DNA from: Diploptera punctata
Taxonomy: Eukaryota > Arthropoda > Insecta > Blattodea > Blaberidae
Length of the DNA stretch: 64,000 nucleotides
Assembly (NCBI GenBank): GCA_030220185.1
Contig: JASPKZ010005708.1
Coordinates: 1,190,501 to 1,254,500 of the forward strand
Direction: 5' to 3'
Within the stretch, counting starts at the first letter, position 1, and every line of letters begins with the position of its first letter. Positions 51,675-61,582 of the stretch are shown piece by piece. The position numbers and the translations under genes were made by a program. The notes under the pieces were generated by a model. That model was not told where the DNA came from and did no database searches. It saw nothing but the letters and a program-made list of their open reading frames with translations.

Positions 51675-51835
51675 CAAATTATATTTGAAAAGAAAAATAT
51701 ACGCCTAGACTGGGGTTTGAACGTATTTAGATTGGAGGCCTTGGTAGCTCAGATGGAAGAGCATTGACATAGAGAGTCAAAGGTCCTGGGTCAAATCCCA
51801 GTCTAGGCATATATTTTTCTTTTCAAATATAGTAT
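51675..51835 (+). mobile_element. tRNA-like repeat with terminal inverted repeats
   Basis: The left end ATTTGAAAAGAAAAATATAC, then GCCTAGACTGGG, is inverted at CCCAGTCTAGGC and ATATATTTTTCTTTTCAAAT. The core 51738-51806 has TTGGTAGCTCAGATGGAAGA, a TTGAC/GTCAA anticodon-type stem and CTGGG TCAAAT CCCAG. Confidence 0.75.
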
Positions 51836-52425
51836 AATTAGCTGTCTAAACTTGAATATAAACATAATAAATAGAAAACAGTAAAGAACGAACAGTCGTG
51901 ATTTAAATATAACATTAGTACACATAATAAGTTCTTACATTCTTCTTCCACTATCGTACTTAGTCTTTATTCATTCCAAACAAAATTACGTATTCTTGAT
52001 GAAAAGAAAATGGAACAGTCCTCAGCCAGGGGATCTTCCCTTGATCCCCGGCGACCTTCCCCTTCCAGGAATCAAAGCTTAACTCTGACTGTTAATGGTA
52101 CCAGTCTCTGCGTCTTGGACGTAAGCATCGGCACATACCAAACCATGCCGATGACGTAAGGAGATGGAATAGGAGGGGTTGAGAAGGGAAGGAAAGAGCA
52201 CAAAGCACAGTCTTTAATAACCACAGAGAATAAACAAGTTATATCACAGTACGTCAACGGCAGTAAATTTTCGTCATCACGGCACAAGATGATTTATTTA
52301 AAATAGGTGTTTTTAAATCAATTTTTTATACTGATTCCAGAAGTGATTTCCATTTTTGACTATCATGTCAGGTTTTTACACAAAATAAGAATAATCAATT
52401 GAGTTGGTGTTTACTTGATGAAAAT
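51836..52425. other. Spacer, nothing recognised
   Basis: A GC-richer stretch at 52020-52160 (GGATCTTCCCTTGATCCCCG) stands out from its AT-rich surroundings, but I cannot assign it. Confidence 0.45.
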
Positions 52426-52493
52426 CCATATTTATTAATTAAATAAAAATAAAACGTAGTTTTATTTGATTTTCATATTTATTATATAATTCA

Positions 52494-52532
52494 GTGACAG
52501 CTGTTTCGGTACACTGTACCTTCTTCAGACAT
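52494..52532 (-). ncRNA. hammerhead ribozyme, intact core (left arm, second PLE lineage)
   Basis: Minus strand: CTGAAGA (52522-52528), extra A, GGTAC/GTACC stem II with loop AGT, GAAA, palindromic CAGCTG, TC (52496-52497). It lies about 60 nt after the nuclease stop. Confidence 0.83.
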
Positions 52533-52590
52533 GTTAACAAATTATGAATTGTGTTCCAACTGATCTAAGCAACAATACAACAATATTTAT

Positions 52591-52890
52591 TTAAATTTTT
52601 AAATTTAACAAAGGGGATTCATTCAAATCAAGTTGAGAATTTAACAGTTTTTTACTACTTTTAAATGTATTAATTTCTACAGCCTCCAAAAGATCTAACT
52701 TCTTACCCTTATCACAAATATGTAAAATTTCAAAATTTGGATTGAAACAATGATTAAATTGGAATAGGTGGTTAGCATATTTTGAATTTTCTAAATTTCT
52801 GTTATATGCTCTCATGTGTTCCTTTATCCGAGAGATAAAAGGTCTACCAGTTTGTCCTATATAGACATTGTCACATGTGCCATACTTCAA
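52591..52890 (-). CDS. GIY-YIG endonuclease domain of a second PLE lineage
   Basis: KLKYGTCDNVYIGQTGRPFI has the YIG half of GIY-YIG with a single Cys nearby (the GVY half lies just upstream in SGVYKLKYG). SRIKEHMRAY, SKYANHLFQFNH and LEAVEINTFKSS follow, the RxxEH...SxxAxHxxxxxH...E pattern of the nuclease fold with the catalytic Glu. 99 residues. Sequence is quite unlike the subfamily A-F nucleases. Confidence 0.82.
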   Translation of the reverse strand: MKYGTCDNVYIGQTGRPFISRIKEHMRAYNRNLENSKYANHLFQFNHCFNPNFEILHICDKGKKLDLLEAVEINTFKSSKKLLNSQLDLNESPLLNLKI

Positions 52891-53011
52891 TTTATATACA
52901 CCTGATATACAACTTGATTTGAATGAATCCCCTTTGTTAAATTTAAAATTTAAATAAATATTGTTGTATTGTTGCTTAGATCAGTTGGAACACAATTCAT
53001 AATTTGTTATC

Positions 53012-53051
53012 ATGTCTGAAGAAGGTACAGTGTACCGAAACAGCTGTCACT
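53012..53051 (+). ncRNA. hammerhead ribozyme, intact core (right arm, second PLE lineage)
   Basis: CTGAAGA 53016-53022; extra A 53023; GGTAC 53024-53028; loop AGT; GTACC 53032-53036; GAAA 53037-53040; CAGCTG 53041-53046; TC 53047-53048. Stem I is short or interrupted (GT with AC). Confidence 0.83.
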
Positions 53052-53394
53052 GAATTATATAATAAATATGAAAATCAAATAAAACTACGTTTTATTTTTA
53101 ATTAATTAAAAATAAGAATATATTTTTTCACGTTTTAGCTACTATAAGCATAAATATATTTAAACTTCATTTCACACAAAATAAATTTTCGTTAAGAATA
53201 CATGTTAAAAATACTGTAAAGAACTGTCCTAATTATTTTGTGACTACCTTGTAACAAAACAGAAAGTTAATGGTGTTCCATTAATTTTGAAACCTTCTCT
53301 TTTTTCACTTACTTGAAGTTCCTCCATTTTTATTCTCCATCTTCAACATCCAACTGTAGTCAGCCATCATAGTTTCATTCCATGTTTGTAAATT

Positions 53395-53775
53395 AATGAG
53401 TCATTTTTTAACATCTTACCTCATATTTTATGTTTCTTCAAACACGGGAACTAGTTTTCAAGAGAAGGATCTCTCTCATTTTCAGCCGACATTATGACTA
53501 CCGGATTTTCGTTGGAATTGTTGGAATCTCCATCAATAACGTTGCCATCTGGTGTTGATTTGATGAACTTTGAGATGAGGTCACGTTCATCAGGAATCTC
53601 GAAATTCATGGATCTAAATTTGTTCTTCTGAATATATATATCTTCTCCCAAATTGTCAGTTCTAAAGGTTTTTCCAAATGTTTTAAAAGTAGGGCATCTT
53701 TTTCAATTTTATGATTCTCCAATAAACTATGTGCTGCAATAGCTGATTTTTCAATTTCACCATTTTTAATATTTC
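53395..53775 (-). mobile_element. Penelope-like fragment, subfamily C
   Basis: TAAATTAATGAGTCATTTT, ACATCTTACCTCATATTTTA give the left terminal repeat. The minus strand encodes EDIYIQKNKFRSMNFEIPDE and, upstream, NIKNGEIEKSAIAAHSLLEN. It is cut at 53775 where the unnamed repeat begins. The hammerhead core is CTGAAAA (G lost) with a good palindromic ACTAGT stem III. Confidence 0.82.
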
Positions 53776-53779
53776 TGAG

Positions 53780-55445
53780 GTGTTGAATGTTACCTGGTAT
53801 CTCCTCTCCATCTCTTTAATATCCTGGTGAAAACGTTCACCTTTCTCTTCACTATAATGTCCCAGATTTTCGGGAAGTAGTCGATATGGGAATATAGAAA
53901 GTGAATTTCACACTCATGTTACAATTCAACTTTTTGAAATTTTTCAACATATTTTCCACAATTGCCTTGTAATTAGGATCCTCTTTATTGCCTAGAAAGT
54001 TTTCAGTAACAGATCAGAAAGCGGTCCATGTTTCTTTTCCTCTCTCATTCATTGTTTTTTTCTTCAAAATATTAATCGTTCATCAGTTTCTTTATTTGCG
54101 GACCAACAAAAATTCCACCCTTTCAATTTTTCTTGTGTGATGGACGGAAATTTCTTGCAAAGACACTTGAAGCAAGGCCCGTCCTTTGGTAGAGCTCTTA
54201 CAAACTGCTTCATCAAGCCCAATTTGATGTGTAGTTGTGGAGGCAGGGCTTTTTAAGGGCCTACAAGTGGTTCATGTTGGATGTTTTTAGTTTCAGGCAC
54301 AACATTTCTATGCTCTGGCGAAACTTTCACACCTCAATGTTTTTGCATTGCTCGGCAATCCCATTCACATAGATAGCATGGCATTTTTGTGAAACCAGCT
54401 TGTTGCGCTAATAGTATCTCTATAACTTTAAAGTCACCGCAGATTAGCCACCTGTATTCCTTATACTGGGTACTTGGTAATAGCAACTTCATGTTCTCGA
54501 ATGTCTTCATCTGAACTGAATGGGCAATAGGAATGGACCCATACACATTCCCATTATGCAGTAACACACCTTTGAGACTCCTCTTTGATGAGTCTATAAA
54601 AAAGTCTCCACTGTGTAGGAATCATGCTCAATGTCATAGAAGTGCATTAACTCATTTATGTTATTGCTGCAAACCAAGCAATCATTCTGTAAGAATAAAG
54701 GAACTAGTTCTTTTTCTCTGTGTGTTTCCACGACTAATGTGTCTGGTTCCAGAATATTCTTACTTTTAAGCCGTGAGCCAAGTAGTTCTGCAGATTCCTT
54801 TGGCAAATTCAGATCACGAACTAGATCATTAAGGTCACTTTGAGAGAATCGTTGTGGAGTAAAGCCGTCTTCAGGCTGACATATATGATCAGTATCGTGA
54901 TCAGTATCAGTGATTGCATCAAGTTCACTTTCAACATTATATTCTGTCAGGTTCTCTAAAACAGCTGGAGGAAGAGGAACAGGCAGCTCTTCTCCAGGCG
55001 GAATTGGCATAATGGCTGAAGGGATGATTGGATATATTATTTGGTTCTTATTTTTCATTTACATTCCCAAACGTTAAGAAAACAGGAGTAACAGTCATTA
55101 AGATGACCTTTAGGCTCCTTCCACACTGTAGGAATCGTAAACGGCATGCATGTTTTCTTCCCACAATCTTAACCTCTCAACACAATAGCGGCAAACTTTC
55201 TTTGGCGCCCACGCCTTATCCTGGTCACCAAGTTTCACTTTAAAATAAGCATAGTAAGGTTTTTCACAAAGTCTGTAATATCCGTTCTTTGGTTAAGCAC
55301 TGTATAATTTCCACAAATATAGCAGAAAAGTTGTCATACTTGCAGTAACACCAGAGAGATAAAATGAGAACAGCATTCATAATGCAATTTCTGAGATGAA
55401 CAACACTTCAAAGGTCATCCAATAACAACCTCAGCAGCAGTTGTG
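53780..55445 (-). pseudogene. unnamed arthropod repeat-borne protein, degenerate copy 2
   Basis: From 55058 down: a Pro-rich N-part (PPGEELPVPLPPAVLENLTE), TPQRFSQSDLNDLVRDLNLP, KESAELLGSRLKSKNILEPD, FLQNDCLVCSNNINELMHFY; then LLHNGNVYGSIPIAHSVQMK, ENMKLLL, WLICGDFKVIEILLAQQAGF, TKMPCYLCEWDCRA (a CxxCxxD knuckle); then LKNPALPPQLHIKLGLMKQF-like text and, near 53820-53900, HYSEEKGERFHQD-like text. The order matches proteins repeated across arthropod genomes. I do not know the enzyme activity. Many stops. Confidence 0.62.
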
Positions 55446-56020
55446 CCAATTTAAAGGCTTTGGAGGCTTGAACTGACAAATTTCCCTCCAACAATACTCA
55501 TTACCGCCTGGCACATATTATGCTCTCACCAATAAATATATGAAAACAGATTAGGTCCATTGTGAAAAAACTGTATGTGATAGCAGAAAACTAAGAACAG
55601 TTATGGAATCAGCATAAAAAATTGAACTATACAACATATTAGTTTTAAGTCATCTGATATTATGCAGACTAATGTTATCTTTCGTTGATCTATTTTCTCT
55701 GAAGCCCTTTTGATAGTCTTCAATTTTTCTATGTTCTAATATAACTAAAAAATAGTAATAAAATTAATAGTTGAAATTTATCAATACTTACAACTACAAC
55801 AACAGTGGGAAAGGTTAAATGAACAATATGTGATTGTCAATCAGCTTGCCAACCTTAGGGCTAGGCATGACTGTACAGAATTTAAAAATTACCTTTTTGT
55901 ACATCAGGGCCATACAGACTGTTTCAGGTTTGTGCAAATGTGTATGGTGTTAAAATCTGAGCATGTAACAACATACAAAGGTTTTAAGTTACTTTATATA
56001 CATACATATTAAGTTAAATA
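55446..56020. other. Spacer, nothing firmly recognised
   Basis: 55560-55640 (GATAGCAGAAAACTAAGAAC, TCAGCATAAAAAATTGAACT) resembles 30915-30975 next to the other copy of the unnamed repeat, so this is probably that element's flank or terminal region. Confidence 0.5.
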
Positions 56021-56025
56021 TACAT

Positions 56026-56067
56026 ATGTGTGTGTGTGTGTGTGTTGTGTGTGTGTGTGTGTGTGTG
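56026..56067. repeat. (TG)n microsatellite
   Basis: About 20 TG units with one TTG interruption. Confidence 0.95.
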
Positions 56068-56069
56068 GA

Positions 56070-56320
56070 CAGCAACGGAAGCTATCATACCTATAATTCC
56101 CTAGTAAAGCTGCAAAGCATAGCATGAAAATTCTATGATTGCGGTGAAGGACCTCCCATGGCAATGTAATTGGAATGCTCTCACACATTACAAGGAAGCA
56201 TAAATGGAATACTGGTAGCTTTAACTTAGAACAGAGAAAATTTCCAGAAATTACGGTAATAAAAGACAGAATACGGTATAAGCTTGTAAGACCCACTCTT
56301 CATTCTTCATCACATGCACC
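56070..56320. mobile_element. SINE tail fragment
   Basis: AATTCCCTAGTAAAGCTGCA with CATAGCATGAAAAT and TGCGGTGAAGGACCT is the inverse of 34120-34210 at the tail of the tRNA-derived SINE. Confidence 0.65.
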
Positions 56321-56894
56321 CAACTATAGTCGATGAAACGAATCCATTGCATGTATAAGTTGCAATGGGGCTGCATTGATGTACATGCAGCTTATGTGGG
56401 CATTTCTTGGTTCCTTGTTTACCTAATATGTCAGTAACAAGGTTAGCACTTCTCACCCGTCAAGGTGAGTGCCCACGAGGCCACAATAATTAGATAGATC
56501 GATAAAGAGGAATGAAAGTAGGAAAAGATCTCCTAGGCCTTGGAAAGGAGAAGAATAGAAAATGAAAGACTCCCAAGTCCTCAGATATCCCAATAGCATC
56601 AGGGTCGGAAAAAACAAGAGATGACCAAGGAAGGTCGAATAGAAAAAGATAAAGGTGAGGAGCAAAACATCAGTAAGTGGAAGCAATGTTTTGCTCAGCT
56701 TGGGTACCTTGTGATCGCCATCCGCATATCTCCTAGATATCTTATGTGCTGGCAAATACAATAAGTGTAAATTACAGCATCTTTAATACATTATTTGTAT
56801 AATGAATATTGAATCAGTCACTTTAAGATGTAAAAATTAGACACATGAAAACAAAATAAATAAGTGCTTTATGATTTTGTCAGTAAAAGAAACA
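56321..56894. other. Spacer, nothing recognised
   Basis: No coding, RNA or repeat border seen. The open frame at 56453-56761 on the minus strand shows no family resemblance. Confidence 0.45.
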
Positions 56895-56906
56895 TGTATA
56901 CTTTTA

Positions 56907-57136
56907 ATATTTAATTTTAGGAAGTTATATTTTGAGGTTATTTTAATTATATTATTTTTAGTCTGATCATCTTACCTCAATATTAATGTTGATTTGTTCT
57001 TGAACATGTTTCAAAACAATTCTGTTTTATCGTCAGCTTTTCCAGTTTGACGATAAAACAGAATTGTTTTGAAACATGTTCAAGAACAAATCAACATTAA
57101 TATTGAGGTAAGATGATCAGACTAAAAATAATATAA
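56907..57136. mobile_element. Penelope-like mini-foldback, subfamily D, 12-bp target duplication
   Basis: TGTATACTTTTA at 56895-56906 is repeated exactly at 57137-57148. The left edge has the extension TAGGAAGTTATATTTTGAGG. The arms of about 85 bp are almost perfectly inverted and joined at AGCTTTTCCAGTTTG. Confidence 0.94.
57003..57040 (-). ncRNA. hammerhead ribozyme, intact core (PLE D, left arm)
   Basis: Minus strand: CTGACGA (57030-57036), extra T, AAAACA/TGTTTT stem II with loop GAAT, GAAA, palindromic CATG, then TT. On the right arm the first base of the core is T (TTGACGA), so only the left arm is likely active. Confidence 0.75.
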
Positions 57137-57148
57137 TGTATACTTTTA

Positions 57149-57955
57149 CTGTACTTTAAATCTTTTACATATTTATTAGTGTGTACCTTTGTTGATATTT
57201 TTTATGTAAAAACTTATATTAAGCATATATTTCTGTTCGAAATCTAGTGTCATGAAAGAAAGCCAGAATCATGATTTTGTAATTTTTATTATTTATGATT
57301 TTACAACTGTATATTTTCAATTTGTTACAATATTGTTATATAAACAATAAAACATATAAAATTGTGGTTCAGACTTTCTATTTGCAATAAACTAAACAAG
57401 TGGTAGGTGTAAATTAATTTATCCTTCAATGAGAAGTGTTAAATTAATAATAAAAAACATCAAGTGGTAGGTGTATTCTTTCAAGTTGATCCTGAGGTGG
57501 CATTCACAAAATGACATACAAAGTTAGTGAATATCATGTGAGCCTTGCATTTCTAACATATTTTTCAAGAAGTTTGCCTACATATGACTTGTAGTGTTAC
57601 TCTACTTTGTGATCCAAGTTTGAAAAGAAATGTCCATTCATCCGTCATGTGAAATGATTGTGATGAAGGATTTGTGTCACTAACAGCATGGGGAGCAGCT
57701 GAGCGCACTTTGTGCCCAGTTGAATGAATGTACCGAACATTGCCACAGCAACCGGATGGGGCCTCTATGGGAGAGACTGCGGCAGCTAGCAGCGGCTTGG
57801 CCACCGCCAATACAGGTGAAATGAAGTGAAAATCATTTGGAAGGAAGATATTAAAGTTGCACTTTTTTTTGTAGAATTCACAAGCATGTATTATTTTAAA
57901 CGTTTTGCATGATTTTAATTGGATGACTAAAATTAAAACAAAAAAAACACATATA
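57149..57955. other. Spacer with a tRNA-like tail fragment
   Basis: 57405-57460 (TAAATTAATTTATCCTTCAA, TGAGAAGTGTTAAATTAATA) matches the tail after the tRNA-like unit near 44660-44700. The rest is unassigned. Open frame 57565-57810 (minus) has no recognisable domain. Confidence 0.5.
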
Positions 57956-57959
57956 TTGA

Positions 57960-58222
57960 CTTAGGCTTTCATGGCCAGAGTTATTATGATGATCTTGTAG
58001 AAGATTTCTGGGCTGTTGACCGTGGTCTTGAGGCTTGTAGTTCCCCGACATTTTGCCAGAGACTGCACACGGCAACCTCAAGGGTTGTCTTGAGACTCAG
58101 ATTGAATCTCAAGACAACCCTTGAGGATGCCGGATGCAGTCTCTGGCAAAATGTAGGGGAACTACAAGCCTCAAGACCATGGCCAACAGCCTGGAAATCT
58201 TCTACAAGATCATCAAAAAAAC
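57960..58222. mobile_element. Penelope-type inverted repeat with decayed hammerheads
   Basis: GATCTTGTAGAAGATTTC and CCTCAAGGGTTGTCTTGAGA on the left are inverted on the right around 58100. The right arm reads TTGAGGA, extra T, GCCGGA/TCTGGC stem II, AAAA, TGTA; the left TTGAGGT. The differences from CTGAGGA..GAAACGTC are transitions, as CpG decay would give. I regard it as an old PLE terminal-repeat pair. Confidence 0.6.
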
Positions 58223-58636
58223 ACACTTTGCCTCTTAAAATAAATCTTATCTGTACACCTTCATTCTCATTTATAACTTGATTCCCAACTTTTGTGTTCA
58301 GCTACTGTTGACAACTGATTCCTTTCTGTCTTAGATTTTGGGTAGATGAATTGTGAGATTGTATCATGCTTGTCAAAAAATTTTAAAAATTACAACTTTG
58401 TTCTTGATCTTGGTATAGATTTTTTTTTTTTTCCATTTTGTATGTTTTGTTGATTTTTCCAATTGCTTTAAAAAAATATATATTTTCTTCAATCTAATGA
58501 CTTTCCATTAAAAAAATTTACACCTTTTTAAACATTTTTCTAGTTGAGAATAAGGTCTCAGAAGTATGTCCAGGCGAGAAGATTCATTTTATGTGTATAT
58601 ATTTTTTTTGCTAATGCCACCAGGTTGTCTTTTATG
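58223..58636. other. T-rich spacer, nothing recognised
   Basis: Long T runs (58424-58436) and no coding frames. Confidence 0.5.
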
Positions 58637-58639
58637 ACA

Positions 58640-58905
58640 TTTTTGGCCTTCTCCCCAGCATGGGCAGAATTGTAATCCATTTCTTAGGTTGGGGCATCTG
58701 GAAGGCAGAGTTACGTTACCCCAATGGTATGATGGGTGATAAATGATAATGGAGCACCAGGAGAGTTCTTAACCTAAATTCCAGACCATGGGCAACCATA
58801 GGAATATTCCCTTTAAGGAAAAATTCCTATGGTTTGACTGGGAATCGTACCCGGGACCTCATGAGCAGTAGTCAGGAATGCTAACCACTAGCCCATGAGG
58901 CTGGT
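58640..58905 (-). mobile_element. tRNA-derived SINE, second family, minus strand
   Basis: The head at 58905-58835 reads CTCATGGGCTAGTGGTTAGC and CCCGGGTACGATTCCCAGTC on the minus strand: A-box and B-box spacing of a Pol III promoter. The body TTGGGGTAACGTAACTCTGC is unrelated to the SINE at 34090. Confidence 0.7.
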
Positions 58906-58933
58906 CATATATATATATATATATATATATATA
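58906..58933. repeat. (AT)n microsatellite at transposon border
   Basis: AT units run into the TA of the next element's left end. Confidence 0.9.
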
Positions 58934-59640
58934 CAGGATGTAAATGAATTATACTGCACAAATTTAACTGCTTACAGAGGGGTATTATGTATGTAATTTG
59001 AAATAGAAAACCAGTGGTCTAAGAGGGAAAAATGGGCTAGTTATAGGGAATCAAAGTAATCAACAGTTAATACAGATAAATCAATAGGAGAGCAAAGCAA
59101 GAGAGAAACTTATACTCAAATAACTTCATAATAATAATTCCGAGATCCTGATTGCTAATAATTAATCAACAACGTTTATGAAATATTGGGTTACCAAATT
59201 CCTGAAAATTTCGAACTTAGCAGATGATTGCACGCCACTGCACTGGTTAAAGTAGCATCAGTACAATGAGAGCCTTAGCTCAGAGTGAAACACACACAAT
59301 CTGTGTACTTAACGTGTGGCTTAATGGTTCAAAGCGATGGATTTGAGTTCGAACACTGATGGTTCAAATCACGGCAGGCCACTTCTTTTTTTTTCCGTTC
59401 CTTCTTCTTTTTTTCTTTCCATGTGTGTGTACTGTGATATATTGACACTGAAATTTGTTCAGTATAGGCATGCGCAAAATACCTATTCCCATATTGGTTG
59501 TTACATTAACACCTGATTAGAAGTTTCTTCAGTATCAGTTACATGACATGAGAGCATCATGGAACATCTTTACAGTTATGCTGAACTTTCAACTCTTTTA
59601 AAATTCATATTAAGGCACCGTTGAGGTTATGTAATAAGAT

Positions 59641-59786
59641 ATTAAATATAAAATTGATACCTGGTAGGTCAGTAAATTATTAAACTTCATTAAGTAGTTC
59701 CAATATGGAGGCCTTTCAAAAACAATGTTTCATCTTCTGCATTTTTAAACAGTTAACCAGGTATCAATTTTATATTTAATATCTTA
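59641..59786. mobile_element. Penelope-type hairpin with altered hammerhead
   Basis: ATTAAATATAAAATTGATAC, CTGG is inverted at CCAG, GTATCAATTTTATATTTAAT. The minus strand has CAGAAGA (second core base changed), extra T, an A/T-rich stem II, GAAA, GGCC and TC. It interrupts the transposase region. Confidence 0.68.
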
Positions 59787-59789
59787 TGC

Positions 59790-60860
59790 TGAACTTGCCA
59801 AAATGCATCTGATTTATGGTGCAGCATAAGTTAATGGTGCAAGAGCTGCTGCCATGTATGCGGAGCAGTATCTGAATAGACGCCATCCTCACCGAACAAC
59901 CTTAGAGTCTTGTTTATTTTTTATTTCACTCACCTCATACTTCATATGAAGTATGAGGTGAGTGAAATAAAAAATAAACAATATTAAAAAACCTCATAGT
60001 GTTATTTCCTATCTACATAACTTAATCTTAGAGTCTGTTGATAGGCGTTTGCGGGAGCATGGGACATTGAAGGTAAACAGAGTAGATGCCAGTGAAAGAA
60101 TTACGCACTGCACTGCAGTGTTTGAAGAAAATGTTCTTCATAGGATGGAAGATGTTCCTTCTAATAGTTCCACGTGTAATGGGCTCGAACCATCAAAGTG
60201 CATGGGAAACCCTGCACGAAGACCAGCTCTATCCCTTTCATCTACAAAAAGTACAAGCCTTACAGCCAGTGGACTACACTCAATGGGTACAATTTTGTAA
60301 TTGGGCTTTGTTGAAGTCACTGCACTTCTTTTCCTCCGTGTTATTAATTGATGAGGCAATATTTAATATGGATGGGTTGGTTCTGAACTGAAAGAATAGT
60401 AATGTGTGGGATTATGAAAATCCTCATGCCATCTTTGAGAGGGGTCACCAACAGAGATTTTGGTGAATGTATGGGTAGGTGTAATTTCTGACCACATCAT
60501 TAGCCTTACCTTCTTCCTCAGAGATTAAATTGTGTCATTTATAAGACATTTTTAGAGCACATCCTATCTAGATTGCTAGAAGAAGTTCCCCTTCACTTCA
60601 GGCTCCTCCCCATTTCTGCCAGAATATGTGAAATCATTTGGATGAAGTGTATCCTGGCCGTTGGATATAGGAAGAGGTAGTTCATCTGTAGTGTGGCCAC
60701 CTCACTCTCCAGATCACTGTCCACTCAATTATTTTTCTGGGGACACCTATAAATATTGGTGTATGCAACCCTTGAACTGTTAGTTGCATGCATAATCGCA
60801 GCATGTGATGTAATCTGCGAGACACCTGGTATCACAGGGTATGAGAATCCTTTAGTCGCC
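59790..60860 (+). pseudogene. Tc1/mariner-like transposase, multiply frameshifted
   Basis: Pieces in order: AKMHLIYGAA, ARAAAMYAEQYLNRRHPHRT, (PLE insertion), SVDRRLREHGTLKVNRVDAS, FEENVLHRMEDVPS, LHEDQLYPFHLQKVQALQPV, LHFFSSVLLIDEAIFNMDGL (first catalytic Asp region), HAIFERGHQQRFW, later RLLEEVPLHF and VVWPPHSPDHCPLNYFSGD, where the usual Asp in PLDYF is Asn. The protein type is related to that at 16329. Confidence 0.75.
59911..60026. mobile_element. 116-bp Penelope-derived hairpin, 10-bp target duplication
   Basis: CTTAGAGTCT at 59901-59910 is repeated at 60027-60036. Two perfect 43-bp arms (TTTCACTCACCTCATACTTC / inverse) meet at CATATG, then the one-sided tail AACCTCATAGTGTTATTTCC. It shows that the edges alone, without ribozyme or protein, suffice to be mobilised in trans or are the product of large deletion. 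Confidence 0.93.
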
Positions 60861-61397
60861 GATGTCGTCTGTATTGTGAGAATGGAGGTGGTAAATTTTA
60901 ACAATTTCTTCTGATGAGTCTGCAGGTGCTTTACTTTTTTTCTGATTTACTCAAATGTATTGCTTTTTATTTCCCAATAACATTATGTATGTCATGTGTA
61001 CATACACTGTATTTCTTCATGTTATTACCCTTGTGTACTGTCATTTTCTAAGTACATAAGTACTGTACAGTACAATTACACATTTTATTTGCAAAACCTA
61101 TTGTACTTTTCAATATGTGTATTATTGTTATGATCTTTCAAACGATTACCTGTACAATATGTACGTAGTTAGTTTAGTAACTCTGTACATTTCAATACCG
61201 TCAATACTGTATTCTGTAAAATAATGAATAAACAATTAAACCAGAAGTAAATCTACGTATGTAACTAATTTACATTACGTACATAATAAAGGAAGAAAGG
61301 AAAAGAAATATTTAATTTTAGGAAGTGATATTTTGAGGTTATTTTAATTATATTATTTTTAGTCTGATCATCTTACCTCAATATTAATATTGATTCG

Positions 61398-61445
61398 TTC
61401 TTGGACATGTTTCAAAATAATTCTGTTTTATCATCAGCTTGTCCA
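61398..61445 (-). ncRNA. hammerhead ribozyme, core intact (PLE D, left arm)
   Basis: Minus strand: CTGATGA (61431-61437), extra T, stem II AAAACA/TATTTT with one mismatch, GAAA (61410-61413), CATG, TC (61404-61405), CAAG. Confidence 0.74.
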
Positions 61446-61535
61446 GACTGGTTTGATTTATATTGCATTATGTTGCACACCCTGGATGGAGCTGACATCG
61501 ACATCCAGGGTATGCAACATAAATTAAACCAGTTT

Positions 61536-61582
61536 GGACAAGCTGACGATAAAACAGAATTGTTTTGAAACATGTCCAAGAA
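61536..61582 (+). ncRNA. hammerhead ribozyme, core intact (PLE D, right arm)
   Basis: CTGACGA 61543-61549; extra T; AAAACA 61551-61556 with TGTTTT 61561-61566; loop GAAT; GAAA 61567-61570; CATG 61571-61574; TC 61575-61576. Stem I may use TTGG (61534-61537) with CCAA, leaving an internal loop of the type used for loop-loop contacts. Confidence 0.76.

Larger units (their letters stand above)
52430..53105 (-). mobile_element. Penelope-like element, distinct subfamily, about 200-bp inverted terminal repeats
   Basis: 52435-52630 is inverted at 52905-53100 (AAAACGTAGTTTTATTTGAT / ATCAAATAAAACTACGTTTT; GGTACACTGTACCTTCTTCA / inverse). Between them lies a minus-strand GIY-YIG frame of a different lineage from A-F. 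Both arms carry the same hammerhead. Confidence 0.88.

Noticed and set aside
52020..52160. GC-rich patch as a promoter or gene start
   Set aside because: It is short, with no coding frame, CpG cluster or start-site motif that I can defend.
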